The notes: generated by a model from the sequence alone, not told the origin. A DNA stretch of 8,891 nt from Bacteroidales bacterium (GCA_004557195.1 SFER01000098.1:1-8891); one strand, 5' to 3'; shown: positions 1 through 7,600, counted from the first letter of the stretch. Numbers and translations are program-made.

Positions 1-1287
1 ATATTGGAAGATAGAATCTACGGCACTTTTGACAAATCGTTTACAGTCGAAGGATGCGATAATCTGAAATCTCTTGTTGCAGACGTTGATTGTTTTAAAG
101 CAGAACGATACACCTACACACATGCTCTCATCGACACAATTGAATTATTTTGCAATTTGAAATCGGTAGAGTCGCTTACTTTGGGAGAATGTTTCACCGA
201 AATTTCCTTATCTAAATTAGAACATTTCAACTACTTTTTCCCGAAATTGAAATCGCTCTACTGCGCCTATGCCACCAAAATTATGGAATCGGCTTTCATC
301 GATTGCCCTCTTCTCGAAGAATACACCCTTGGCGACTATGTTACCTCGATTTCAAGCAAAGCGTTTAACGGGTCAAACATCTCGCGAATACTCTCCACCC
401 CCGATTGTCCTATCTCGATTGCTTCATTCTGCATAATCAACGATTCCGACAACAGTATTACCGGGATAATGAAAGACGACGCAACTCAACTCTATATTCC
501 CGATTTTGTGAAGGCTATAAGAAATAAGGTGTTCTACCAAAATTCATCGCTGCAAGAAATGGAATTACAATGCGATTGTGCCAACTACATCGGCAGTTAT
601 GCGTTTGCCGAATGTTCAAAATTATCTTCATTCTCTATACAAAGCGTTAACAATATTAAAAACAACGCATTCAGCAACTGTCGCAAGTTGAAAGAGTTCA
701 CTGCCGAGCAAATAGACACAATCGGTTCTGAAGCCTTTTATAACTGCGCCCTACTCGATAATATCAATAGCTACTGCACATCTCTCACTGCATTAAACAT
801 ACCACAAGTTGAGTTCATTAGGGGTGAGGCGTTTCTCGGATGTTCGGAACTTAAGGAAATCGAACTTACAAAGGTCAAAGATATAGCCGATTTTGCATTC
901 AAAGGATGCTCCTCCTTGTCTCGCATCAAACTCTTATGCGAGACTCCGCCATCTATTGTATCTGTTGTATCGCCTTCATTCGACGACCGGGCTTACGAAA
1001 ACGCCATTGTTACAGTGCCGAAAGGCACTCTTGAAGCCTATAAATCGACTTCCTGGCGTTTATTCAAAAAATTGCAGGAAGGCGATTATGCCGGCGTTGA
1101 AAATATCGAGTCCGACATGCCCGAAATCAAGGCGGTGAACGGCGAAATCGTGGTAAATGGTGGTTCTGCCGACATCTACACAATCTCCGGGCAAGCCGTT
1201 GGCTTGGGTGTGTCGCAAATCGCTGTCGCCCCGGGAATTTACATCGTCAGCAGCGGCAACAACGCCAAGAAAATTGTAGTGAAATAA
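1..1287 (+). CDS. BspA-like leucine-rich-repeat surface protein, C-terminal part (5' truncated)
   Basis: The frame is open from base 1 (an Ile codon precedes the TTG at 4) and no signal peptide is visible, so the true start lies upstream; 428 residues are seen. Numbering from the TTG, LRR_5/BspA-type repeats run at about 80-130 and 163-310, with the recurring pattern I-xx-xAF-xx-C-xx-L, for example IGSYAFAECSKL and IRGEAFLGCSEL. The VTVPKGTLEAYKSTSW segment near 337-351 is the usual closing unit of these proteins. Residues about 374-427 form a small beta domain (IYTISGQAV, then APGIYIVSS and the terminal KKIVVK), which resembles a type IX secretion C-terminal sorting domain. Known family members are cell-surface or secreted proteins involved in binding; the ligand here cannot be told. 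The repeat part is clearly more AT-rich than the next gene. The LRR assignment is firm; T9SS export is inferred. Confidence 0.88.
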   Translation: MLEDRIYGTFDKSFTVEGCDNLKSLVADVDCFKAERYTYTHALIDTIELFCNLKSVESLTLGECFTEISLSKLEHFNYFFPKLKSLYCAYATKIMESAFIDCPLLEEYTLGDYVTSISSKAFNGSNISRILSTPDCPISIASFCIINDSDNSITGIMKDDATQLYIPDFVKAIRNKVFYQNSSLQEMELQCDCANYIGSYAFAECSKLSSFSIQSVNNIKNNAFSNCRKLKEFTAEQIDTIGSEAFYNCALLDNINSYCTSLTALNIPQVEFIRGEAFLGCSELKEIELTKVKDIADFAFKGCSSLSRIKLLCETPPSIVSVVSPSFDDRAYENAIVTVPKGTLEAYKSTSWRLFKKLQEGDYAGVENIESDMPEIKAVNGEIVVNGGSADIYTISGQAVGLGVSQIAVAPGIYIVSSGNNAKKIVVK

Positions 1288-1313
1288 CCGCCGCAAGTTT
1301 TTTTGACTCGTTT

Positions 1314-1345
1314 TTTGGTTTTTCGGCACAATTGAATTACCTTTG
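1314..1345 (+). promoter_or_regulatory. Bacteroidetes-type promoter for the GH31 gene
   Basis: TTTG at 1314-1317 (-33 element), then 20 bp, then TACCTTTG at 1338-1345 matching the Bacteroides -7 consensus TAnnTTTG. Transcription would begin near 1351-1355, giving a leader of about 20 nt, AT-rich and without Shine-Dalgarno, before the ATG at 1373. The element lies in the 55 bp gap after the LRR gene. The -7 box covers the TTG at 1343, so that codon is unlikely to be a start. Confidence 0.6.
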
Positions 1346-1372
1346 AAAAAAATTAACCTCAAATTATTAAAA

Positions 1373-3763
1373 ATGATTCGACTTATTAGATTGCGTGCCG
1401 TAATCGCCACACTCATCTTGTCGGTAGTGTGCTCACTCGGCGCTCTCGCTCAAATGGGGCAGGTTAAGTCCTGCTCTCAAAACAAAGGCAAAGTAACCGT
1501 CAATTCTGCCAACGGAAAAACCATCATCGAGTTCTATTCCGACGATATGGTGAAAATCACCCCCATCTACAAGGGATGCCGACTCCTCCCCAAGGCTTCG
1601 GCAAGCGTGCAACTCACCTCGCTCAAGACAAAAGCCGTCGTTAAAAAGGATGCCGACCGCATCACTGTCGCCCACGGCAACATCACCGTGGATATCAACC
1701 GCGAGACTTCGCAAGTGTCGGTCTATCACAACGGTGTGAAGAAACTCTCCGAGAAATCAATCTCTTATTCGCCCGACAGCACCGAATACCGCTTTGTCAA
1801 CGATAAGCGCGAGGCTCTCTACGGTGCCGGCGAACGCGGCGTGGGTGTTGACCTCCAAGGCGACACTCTCGTGATGTTCAACAAGCAGAACTACGGCTAC
1901 GGAAAGGGTGACCGCACTTCGCAAATGAACATTACAATGCCCTACATCGCTTCTACAGCCGGATACGCTCTCTTTTTCGACGACTATTCCAACTCTCGAA
2001 TGGTGCTCGGCGACGACATAGAATACCTCACCCGTATCCCTAACCCTGTGGGATATGTATTCATAGGCAGCGCTAACGGCGCTTTGTCGGGTATCGTGGA
2101 GAATTTCACTCTCCTCACCGGTCGCCAAGACCTCGCGCCTTTCTGGAGCCTCGGATACATCACATCGAAGTATGGCTACAAGACTCAGGAGGAGACCGAA
2201 GGGGTTATCGACACACTCATCAACGAAGGCTACCCTGTCGATGGCATCGTCCTCGACCTCTACTGGTATGGTCAGGAAACCGACATGGGCCGATTTGAGT
2301 GGAACACCACTCAATGGCCCGACCACAAGGCGATGCTCGCCAACCTCAAGAAGAAAGGGGTGAAAACAGTGATTATTTCGCAGCCCTACCTCAACAAGAT
2401 AGGCGCTATCGACAACTATAACATGGCTAAAGATGCCGGAATGCTCACCACCGACGATGCCGGAAATGTGCACGATGTTACCACTTGGGTGGGCGAGGCC
2501 GGTATGCTCGATGTGAGCAATCCCGCCACTCGCGAATGGCTCTGGAGCCAATACAAACGCCACACTATCGACGGCGTGTCGGGATGGTGGGGCGACCTCG
2601 GCGAACCCGAAGTGCATCCGCTCACCATCCGCCACCATTCCGGCGAATCTGCCGCCGAATACCACAACCGCTACGGCAACGACTGGAGCCGAATCATCTA
2701 CGACGGCTTCAAGAAGGAGTTCCCCGGCACTCGCCTCATGACTCTTATGCGCGGTGGCACTGCCGGTTTGCAACACTACTCGGTGTTCCCATGGTCAACC
2801 GACGTGGGTCGCAGTTGGGGTGGTCTCCAGGCTCAAATTCCTATCATGATTAACAGCGCGCTGAGCGGTCTCGGTTACATGTCGCACGATGTCGGCGGTT
2901 TTGCCGTCGATCCGGCTAATCCGGTGGATGCCGAACTCTATGCTCGCTGGCTCGAAGTGGGTCTTTTCACTCCGGTGCTCCGCACTCACAGCACTGTCAA
3001 AGCCGAGCCTTATCACTACACGATGCCCGGCTATCAAGACCTCTTTAAGCGCATCATCAAGGCTCGCTACGCCTGGTTGCCCTACAACTACACCCTCGCC
3101 TACCAAAACGCTGCTACCGGTGCGCCGTTTGTGCGTCCGCTCAACTACTCTTGCGACAATGCCTCGCTCCGCGACATCCAAGACCAATACCTGTGGGGCG
3201 ACAACGTGATGGTGGCTCCGGTTATCGAAAAGGGGGCGTTTGCCCGCGAAATTGTCTTCCCGGAGGGTCGCTGGTACGACCTCAACAACAAGGGGCAGGT
3301 GTATGCCGGCAACAGCAAGGTGGAATATCGCGCTCCGCTCGACATAATCCCGCATTTCGCTCGCGAGGGCGCATTCATCCCGCGTGCCGACTACGAGATG
3401 CGCAACACCGGCGACTACACTACTCAACGCCTCACCGTTGCCTATTATGTAGCAGCCACCAAGAGTGAATACAGTCTCTTCGACGACGACCGCACAAGCA
3501 CCAACACCATTGCCTCAGGCAACTACAACCTCATCACTTTCCGCGCTACCCCCGCCGCCGATGCTCTCAACATCGAGATTAGCGAAACCAAGGGTGGCGA
3601 CAACCGCGACATCACTCTCGAGGTTGTAGGTCTCGACAAAGCCCCGGCAGAAGTGTGGGCAGGCGACAAGAAAATCACCGATTTCACCTATTGCAATGGC
3701 TGCAAAACGCTAAAATTCAGTATCAAGCACCACAGCAACACCACCCTGCGCATAGTAAAATAA
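1373..3763 (+). CDS. Exported glycoside hydrolase family 31 enzyme (alpha-glucosidase / 4-alpha-glucosyltransferase type)
   Basis: A 796-residue GH31 enzyme that cleaves or transfers alpha-linked glucosyl (possibly xylosyl) units by a retaining mechanism, probably in the periplasm or outside the cell. The start is the ATG at 1373; the in-frame TTG at 1343 would add ten residues but lies in the predicted promoter. Residues 1-26 are a signal peptide (LGALA before Gln27). An N-terminal beta domain runs to about 235, the catalytic barrel spans about 240-600, and beta domains with a DUF5110-like region follow. Visible active-site motifs are LDLYWYG (Asp295), WWGDLGEPE with nucleophile Asp408, PWSTDVGRSW with acid/base Asp477, and SHDVGGF (Asp506). 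The GDLGEPE form and the 69-residue spacing of the two aspartates resemble Cellvibrio Agd31B, a transglucosylase (recalled: Asp412 and Asp480). GH31 membership is secure; hydrolase versus transferase cannot be settled. The next gene follows after 7 bp, probably in one transcript. Confidence 0.93.
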   Translation: MIRLIRLRAVIATLILSVVCSLGALAQMGQVKSCSQNKGKVTVNSANGKTIIEFYSDDMVKITPIYKGCRLLPKASASVQLTSLKTKAVVKKDADRITVAHGNITVDINRETSQVSVYHNGVKKLSEKSISYSPDSTEYRFVNDKREALYGAGERGVGVDLQGDTLVMFNKQNYGYGKGDRTSQMNITMPYIASTAGYALFFDDYSNSRMVLGDDIEYLTRIPNPVGYVFIGSANGALSGIVENFTLLTGRQDLAPFWSLGYITSKYGYKTQEETEGVIDTLINEGYPVDGIVLDLYWYGQETDMGRFEWNTTQWPDHKAMLANLKKKGVKTVIISQPYLNKIGAIDNYNMAKDAGMLTTDDAGNVHDVTTWVGEAGMLDVSNPATREWLWSQYKRHTIDGVSGWWGDLGEPEVHPLTIRHHSGESAAEYHNRYGNDWSRIIYDGFKKEFPGTRLMTLMRGGTAGLQHYSVFPWSTDVGRSWGGLQAQIPIMINSALSGLGYMSHDVGGFAVDPANPVDAELYARWLEVGLFTPVLRTHSTVKAEPYHYTMPGYQDLFKRIIKARYAWLPYNYTLAYQNAATGAPFVRPLNYSCDNASLRDIQDQYLWGDNVMVAPVIEKGAFAREIVFPEGRWYDLNNKGQVYAGNSKVEYRAPLDIIPHFAREGAFIPRADYEMRNTGDYTTQRLTVAYYVAATKSEYSLFDDDRTSTNTIASGNYNLITFRATPAADALNIEISETKGGDNRDITLEVVGLDKAPAEVWAGDKKITDFTYCNGCKTLKFSIKHHSNTTLRIVK

Positions 3764-3770
3764 CAAAACA

Positions 3771-5705
3771 ATGAGTATCGACAAGCAGAAGTTATCAATA
3801 TTATCAATACCGGCGGCTGTAGCCGCCAATATGCTCATCGCCTACACGCTGATGATGCTCTGCCGCATCATTTTCGTGTGGATTAACATCGATTTCTACC
3901 CCGACCTCACCCTATCGCATTTCTTGCAGATGGCAGGCGGCGGATTGATGTTCGACACCTCGGCTTTGCTCTACGGCAACGCTCTTTACCTTCTGCTTGT
4001 CTTGCTTCCTTGCCACATCAAGGAAAACCGCCGCTATCACAACGCGCTCCGATGGCTGTTTGTGGTGGTGAATATGCTCTATGTGGCTATCAACCTCATC
4101 GACTCGGTGTATTTCCGATTCTCGGGGCGACGCACCACTATGTCGGTGTTCAGCCAATTCTCCAACGAGAGCAACCTCGGCTCGATTATTGCGCAGGAAG
4201 CTCTCTCCCACTGGTATTTGGTGCTGATTGCCATCTTCCTCGGCTGGGCTGTGTTTCGTCTTTACCGCTTCCCCAAGCCGGAATGGAGGGGCAATAAGGT
4301 GGCATACTACATCGTGAGCACTCTGGTTCTCGCTATCGTGGCGCCGTTCATCGTGTTCGGTATGCGCGGCGGTATCGGTCGCGATGTGCGCCCCATCACC
4401 ATTAGCAATGCCAACACCTACGTTAATAAGCCTATTGAGACGGCTATCGTGCTCAACACCCCCTTCTCGATGCTCCGCACTATCGGGAAGAAGCCTTTTG
4501 TAACCCCCTCTTACTTCCCCGATGAGGAGAGTCTCGCCGCCATTTACACCCCGCTCCACCTCCCCGGCGACAGCATCAAGCCGAATCGCAAGAATGTGGT
4601 GGTGCTCGTGCTGGAGAGTTTCGGCAAGGAGTATATCGGCGCGCTCAACAAGCACCTCGACGGCGGGAAATACCGCGGCTACACGCCGTTTCTCGATAGC
4701 CTCATCGAGGAGAGCCTGGTCTTTGACTACTCTTTTGCCAATGGGCAGCAGAGCATCGACGGACTTCCATCGGTGTTGTCGGGGATTCCACGATTTGTAG
4801 AGCCGTTTTTCCTCACCCCGGCTTCGCTCAACAAACTGCAAGGACTGGGGAGCGTTTTGCGCGATGAGGGCTATTACACAGCGTTTTTCCATGGCGCACG
4901 CAACGGTTCGATGGGCTTCCAAGCCTATTCGCGCTCGGTGGGCTACACCGACTATTTCGGTCGCGAGGATTACGGCAACGAAGCCGATTTCGATGGCTTC
5001 TGGGCTATATGGGACGAGGAGTTTATGCAATATTTCGGAAGGAAGATTGGCACGTTTCCCCAGCCGTTCTCTGTGGGGCTGTTCACGGCTTCTTCCCACC
5101 ATCCGTTCAACGTGCCCGAAAGATACAAGGGGAAGTTTCCCGAAGGCTCTCTCCCCATCCACAAGTGCATCGGCTACAGCGACAACGCTTTGCGGCTCTT
5201 CTTTGAGTATGCCCGGCAGCAGAAGTGGTACGAAAACACGATTTTCGTACTTGTAGCCGACCACACCAACCTGGCGGAGCATCCGGAGTATCTCACCGAC
5301 GCCGGGAGATGGGCTGTTCCGGTGATTTTCTACACTCCCGACGGCTCGCTCAAGGGGCATCGCAGCGGGATTGCACAGCAAATCGACATCATGCCCACAG
5401 TTCTCGGTTACCTCGGCTACGACAAACCTTTCATCTCGTTTGGCTGCAACCTGCTCGACACTCCCGATGAGGACACTTGGGCTATCAACTACAACAACGG
5501 CATCTACCAATACTTCAAAGGGGACTACATGCTGCAATTCGACGGTGAAAAGACCGTCGCCGTGTATGCTTTCAAGAGCGACAGGCTCCTTGAACACAAC
5601 CTTGCAGGCACAGTGGAATGTCAATACGAAATGGAGACCATGGTGAAAGCCATCATCCAGCAATACATGAGCCGAATGAACAGCGACATGCTCACTCCGC
5701 AATAG
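3771..5705 (+). CDS. LtaS/MdoB-like membrane phosphotransferase (sulfatase-fold, alkaline phosphatase superfamily)
   Basis: A 644-residue inner-membrane enzyme with five predicted N-terminal helices (about 12-38, 60-83, 92-112, 148-166, 177-198) and a periplasmic catalytic domain from about 272 to 590. This is the COG1368 / PF00884 layout shared by lipoteichoic-acid synthases and the MdoB/OpgB phosphoglycerol transferases. Metal and catalytic residues match LtaS in order and spacing: Glu282 in LVLESFG, nucleophile Ser328 in NGQQSIDGLPS (Thr300 in LtaS), His443/444 in SSHHPF, and Asp497-His498 in ADHT. The LtaS glycerol-phosphate contacts Trp and Arg appear to be Met381 and Phe383, so the transferred group may differ. 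Gram-negative cells lack lipoteichoic acid, so the acceptor may be a periplasmic glycan or glycolipid (inference). It starts 7 bp after the GH31 stop, likely the same operon, and ends 3 bp from the convergent permease gene. Confidence 0.88.
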   Translation: MSIDKQKLSILSIPAAVAANMLIAYTLMMLCRIIFVWINIDFYPDLTLSHFLQMAGGGLMFDTSALLYGNALYLLLVLLPCHIKENRRYHNALRWLFVVVNMLYVAINLIDSVYFRFSGRRTTMSVFSQFSNESNLGSIIAQEALSHWYLVLIAIFLGWAVFRLYRFPKPEWRGNKVAYYIVSTLVLAIVAPFIVFGMRGGIGRDVRPITISNANTYVNKPIETAIVLNTPFSMLRTIGKKPFVTPSYFPDEESLAAIYTPLHLPGDSIKPNRKNVVVLVLESFGKEYIGALNKHLDGGKYRGYTPFLDSLIEESLVFDYSFANGQQSIDGLPSVLSGIPRFVEPFFLTPASLNKLQGLGSVLRDEGYYTAFFHGARNGSMGFQAYSRSVGYTDYFGREDYGNEADFDGFWAIWDEEFMQYFGRKIGTFPQPFSVGLFTASSHHPFNVPERYKGKFPEGSLPIHKCIGYSDNALRLFFEYARQQKWYENTIFVLVADHTNLAEHPEYLTDAGRWAVPVIFYTPDGSLKGHRSGIAQQIDIMPTVLGYLGYDKPFISFGCNLLDTPDEDTWAINYNNGIYQYFKGDYMLQFDGEKTVAVYAFKSDRLLEHNLAGTVECQYEMETMVKAIIQQYMSRMNSDMLTPQ

Positions 5706-5708
5706 CGG

Positions 5709-6902
5709 CTACTGCCACCACAAGGCACGCACCTTGCGATAGATAGAAGCGGCATTGAAGACAGTGATAACGAAGATTATCGTCGCTCCGATTGCCACCG
5801 ACAATGCCACTCCGGCATCGGCAATGCCGAAACTTTCGAGCATCGAGGCGTAGTAGTTGCGGGCAACCAGCATAAGCACCACCGCACCCACAAACACAGC
5901 GGCATTGATGGCACATTCCATGATGATATAGGGTGCTGAAACACGCCACGGAGAGTATCCGAGGAGCATCAAGGTCTGCATCTTGCGGCTGTTTTTCTGG
6001 AGCAGCAGATACACGCTCAGAGTGAGCACAAAGAACGATAAGGCGCTGATTATGACGCCCACAAACACTACAATTCCGATGATGATTGTGAGGAAGTAGG
6101 TAGCCTTGCTGCTGTTCATCTTATCGCCGGAGACGTCGTATCCGTTGCGCGACATGTACTCCTCGATGCGGGTGTCGCCGGGTGTGTTCACCTCCACGAT
6201 AAGTCGCGACGGGTTGCGAGGCTCTGCATCGGGGCAGTAGCGAGCATTGCTCCACTCCATGAACTCCTGCGGCACGAGGATGCTGTTGATGCGATTGGAG
6301 AATCCCACAATGCGACCGCGCATGTGCTCCACGCAATCCTCACCCGAGAATGTGAATTGCAACGGCACCATCCCCACCATCGCCTCGCTAATCTGGGGCA
6401 AACCTTGCGACGGGGCGAAGCCGAAATTGTAGAGCGAGAGGTAGTCCTTGGAGACAATCACAGGCACCTCCCCCTTTTCGGGGTCGAAACTCCACCGCGA
6501 GTGCTCCACGTCGATGTAGTTGTCGGGAACCGACTCAAAGAACAACTCGGTGCCGAAACTGGAACTCCCGGCAAGCGCCACCTGGGCATACACCTCATAG
6601 TCGGAGGAGGTGAACACCCCCACTCCATTCACCCATGGCTGGGCTGCGAGGTCGTCGATGTCCTCTTGCTCAAACTGAGCCACATCGCCAAGGAGCGAGC
6701 CGATGCCGTTGACCTGGCGAGTGATTACGAGGTAATCCTTGCGGATGAAACTATCTCTGTCGTCGAATATCGGGCGCACATCGGAATAGAATTGAATGGC
6801 GAGCACCACAATCGTCAACCCCACAAGGTTGGCAATGGCAAAACCCACCATCTGCCCCACGCTCACATTGCGTCGAAGCAGTCGCCACATCAGATTCTTC
6901 AT
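5709..6902 (-). CDS. FtsX/MacB-like ABC transporter permease
   Basis: A 397-residue membrane subunit that partners the ATPase encoded just upstream. It shows the four-helix FtsX/MacB plan: one helix near the N-terminus (about 17-39), a large extracytoplasmic domain (about 40-268), then three helices (about 269-300, 322-346, 364-386). The basic cytoplasmic loop after helix 2, SRKMQTLMLLGYSPWRV, has the usual FtsX form with the LGYSPW turn. Its ATG overlaps the ATPase stop as ATGA (6899-6902), indicating translational coupling and a single transcript. Relatives act as mechanotransmission proteins in lipoprotein release, efflux, peptide defence or cell-wall hydrolase control; nothing here picks one, and no periplasmic adaptor gene is adjacent. 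With one permease gene, a homodimer is expected. The family call is good; the substrate is unknown. Confidence 0.85.
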   Translation of the reverse strand: MKNLMWRLLRRNVSVGQMVGFAIANLVGLTIVVLAIQFYSDVRPIFDDRDSFIRKDYLVITRQVNGIGSLLGDVAQFEQEDIDDLAAQPWVNGVGVFTSSDYEVYAQVALAGSSSFGTELFFESVPDNYIDVEHSRWSFDPEKGEVPVIVSKDYLSLYNFGFAPSQGLPQISEAMVGMVPLQFTFSGEDCVEHMRGRIVGFSNRINSILVPQEFMEWSNARYCPDAEPRNPSRLIVEVNTPGDTRIEEYMSRNGYDVSGDKMNSSKATYFLTIIIGIVVFVGVIISALSFFVLTLSVYLLLQKNSRKMQTLMLLGYSPWRVSAPYIIMECAINAAVFVGAVVLMLVARNYYASMLESFGIADAGVALSVAIGATIIFVITVFNAASIYRKVRALWWQ

Positions 6903-7543
6903 AACTTGAGCACCTCCTGCTGCTCAATATTCAGGTTGTTACCCACCGAGGTGAAGATGAGACCCGCACCCGAGCGCTTCACCTCATCGGCGATAAGGCG
7001 AGCGGCAATGTCGTTGTTTCGGGCATCGAGATGGCTCACAGGCTCATCCATCAGGAAGAAGTCGCAAGGCTGGCAGAGAGTGCGGATTATAGCCACACGC
7101 TGCTGCTGACCGATCGACATCCGTCCCACAAGAGAGTCATACTTGTCGGCAATGCCGAGAATCTCGAAATAGCGCTTCACCTCAGCCTCGGTTTTGTAGC
7201 GAGTGAGACGCAACTTCATGAAGATGTTTTCGGCGGCTGTAAGTTCGGGAAACAGGCACAAATCCTGCGGAAGATAGGAAATAGCCCTGCTTCGGATATC
7301 GCACCAACGGCTCAACGACATGTTGCGAATGTTCTCGCCGTCAAAAAGGATATCGCCGGAATAATCACGGCGCACACCATAAATGAAACTGCAGAGCGAC
7401 GACTTACCGGTGCCACTATCGGCACTCACGAGATAGACATTACCTCTGCTGAACGTTACCTCTCGGCGCCACACCTCCGACTCAATGTCGGTACGCGAGA
7501 CAAACACCTCGGGCAACACATTTTTGACACAAATACTATCCAT
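6899..7543 (-). CDS. ABC transporter ATP-binding protein with degenerate signature and H-loop
   Basis: A 214-residue nucleotide-binding subunit for the FtsX-like permease, cytoplasmic and membrane-associated. From the ATG at 7543: Walker A ADSGTGKSS (Lys47), Q-loop LPQD (Gln93), signature MSIGQQQR (about 142-149), Walker B FFLMDEP (Asp166, Glu167) and D-loop SHLD (Asp173). Two features are odd: the second signature position is Ile rather than Gly (SIGQ, not SGGQ), and the H-loop His is replaced, reading IFTSVGNN where VTHD is normal (Val200 at the His position). The C-terminus is short, ending soon after that loop. A GTG at 7570 would add nine basic residues, but it lies in a predicted -7 box; the ATG has AGGAAG 9 nt upstream and gives the standard N-terminus. 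ATP binding is very likely; the hydrolysis rate is uncertain. The LolD/MacB-like class is supported by the permease partner. Confidence 0.85.
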   Translation of the reverse strand: MDSICVKNVLPEVFVSRTDIESEVWRREVTFSRGNVYLVSADSGTGKSSLCSFIYGVRRDYSGDILFDGENIRNMSLSRWCDIRSRAISYLPQDLCLFPELTAAENIFMKLRLTRYKTEAEVKRYFEILGIADKYDSLVGRMSIGQQQRVAIIRTLCQPCDFFLMDEPVSHLDARNNDIAARLIADEVKRSGAGLIFTSVGNNLNIEQQEVLKL

Positions 7544-7569
7544 TTTTCTACGCTTCCTGAAAAGCGCCA

Positions 7570-7600
7570 CAAATTTAAGGCAAGTCGATGAAATAACAAA
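7570..7600 (-). promoter_or_regulatory. Bacteroidetes-type promoter for the ABC pair
   Basis: On the minus strand, TTTG at 7600-7597, then 19 bp, then TAAATTTG at 7577-7570, an exact match to TAnnTTTG. Initiation would fall near 7563, upstream of the ATG at 7543 and beyond the GTG at 7570. The -33 element begins immediately after the stop codon of the Xre-type gene, so the ABC genes can be expressed independently of the regulator pair, although read-through is also possible. Confidence 0.6.

Noticed and set aside
1288..1342. T-runs after the LRR gene as a terminator
   Set aside because: The T-tracts at 1298-1304 and 1311-1316 have no clear stem in front of them; the region is better explained as promoter.
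1373..1450. GH31 protein as a lipoprotein (Cys20 in the signal)
   Set aside because: The residues before the Cys (SVV) do not make a lipobox, while LGALA before Gln27 is a good signal peptidase I site.
1757..2776. 339-residue open frame on the minus strand opposite GH31
   Set aside because: It is fully inside the GH31 gene, whose active-site motifs are certain; no independent start context or domain.
3912..5702. 596-residue open frame on the minus strand opposite the phosphotransferase gene
   Set aside because: The plus-strand frame has clear catalytic motifs and membrane helices. The antisense product has no recognisable domain and reflects codon bias in a GC-rich gene.
5721..5736. CAAGG/CCTTG hairpin as a bidirectional terminator
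   Set aside because: Only a five-base stem with no T-tract on either side, and it lies in the permease coding sequence.
6324..7109. 261-residue plus-strand frame across the ABC genes
   Set aside because: It is antisense to two well-supported genes and spans their ATGA junction; no domain seen.
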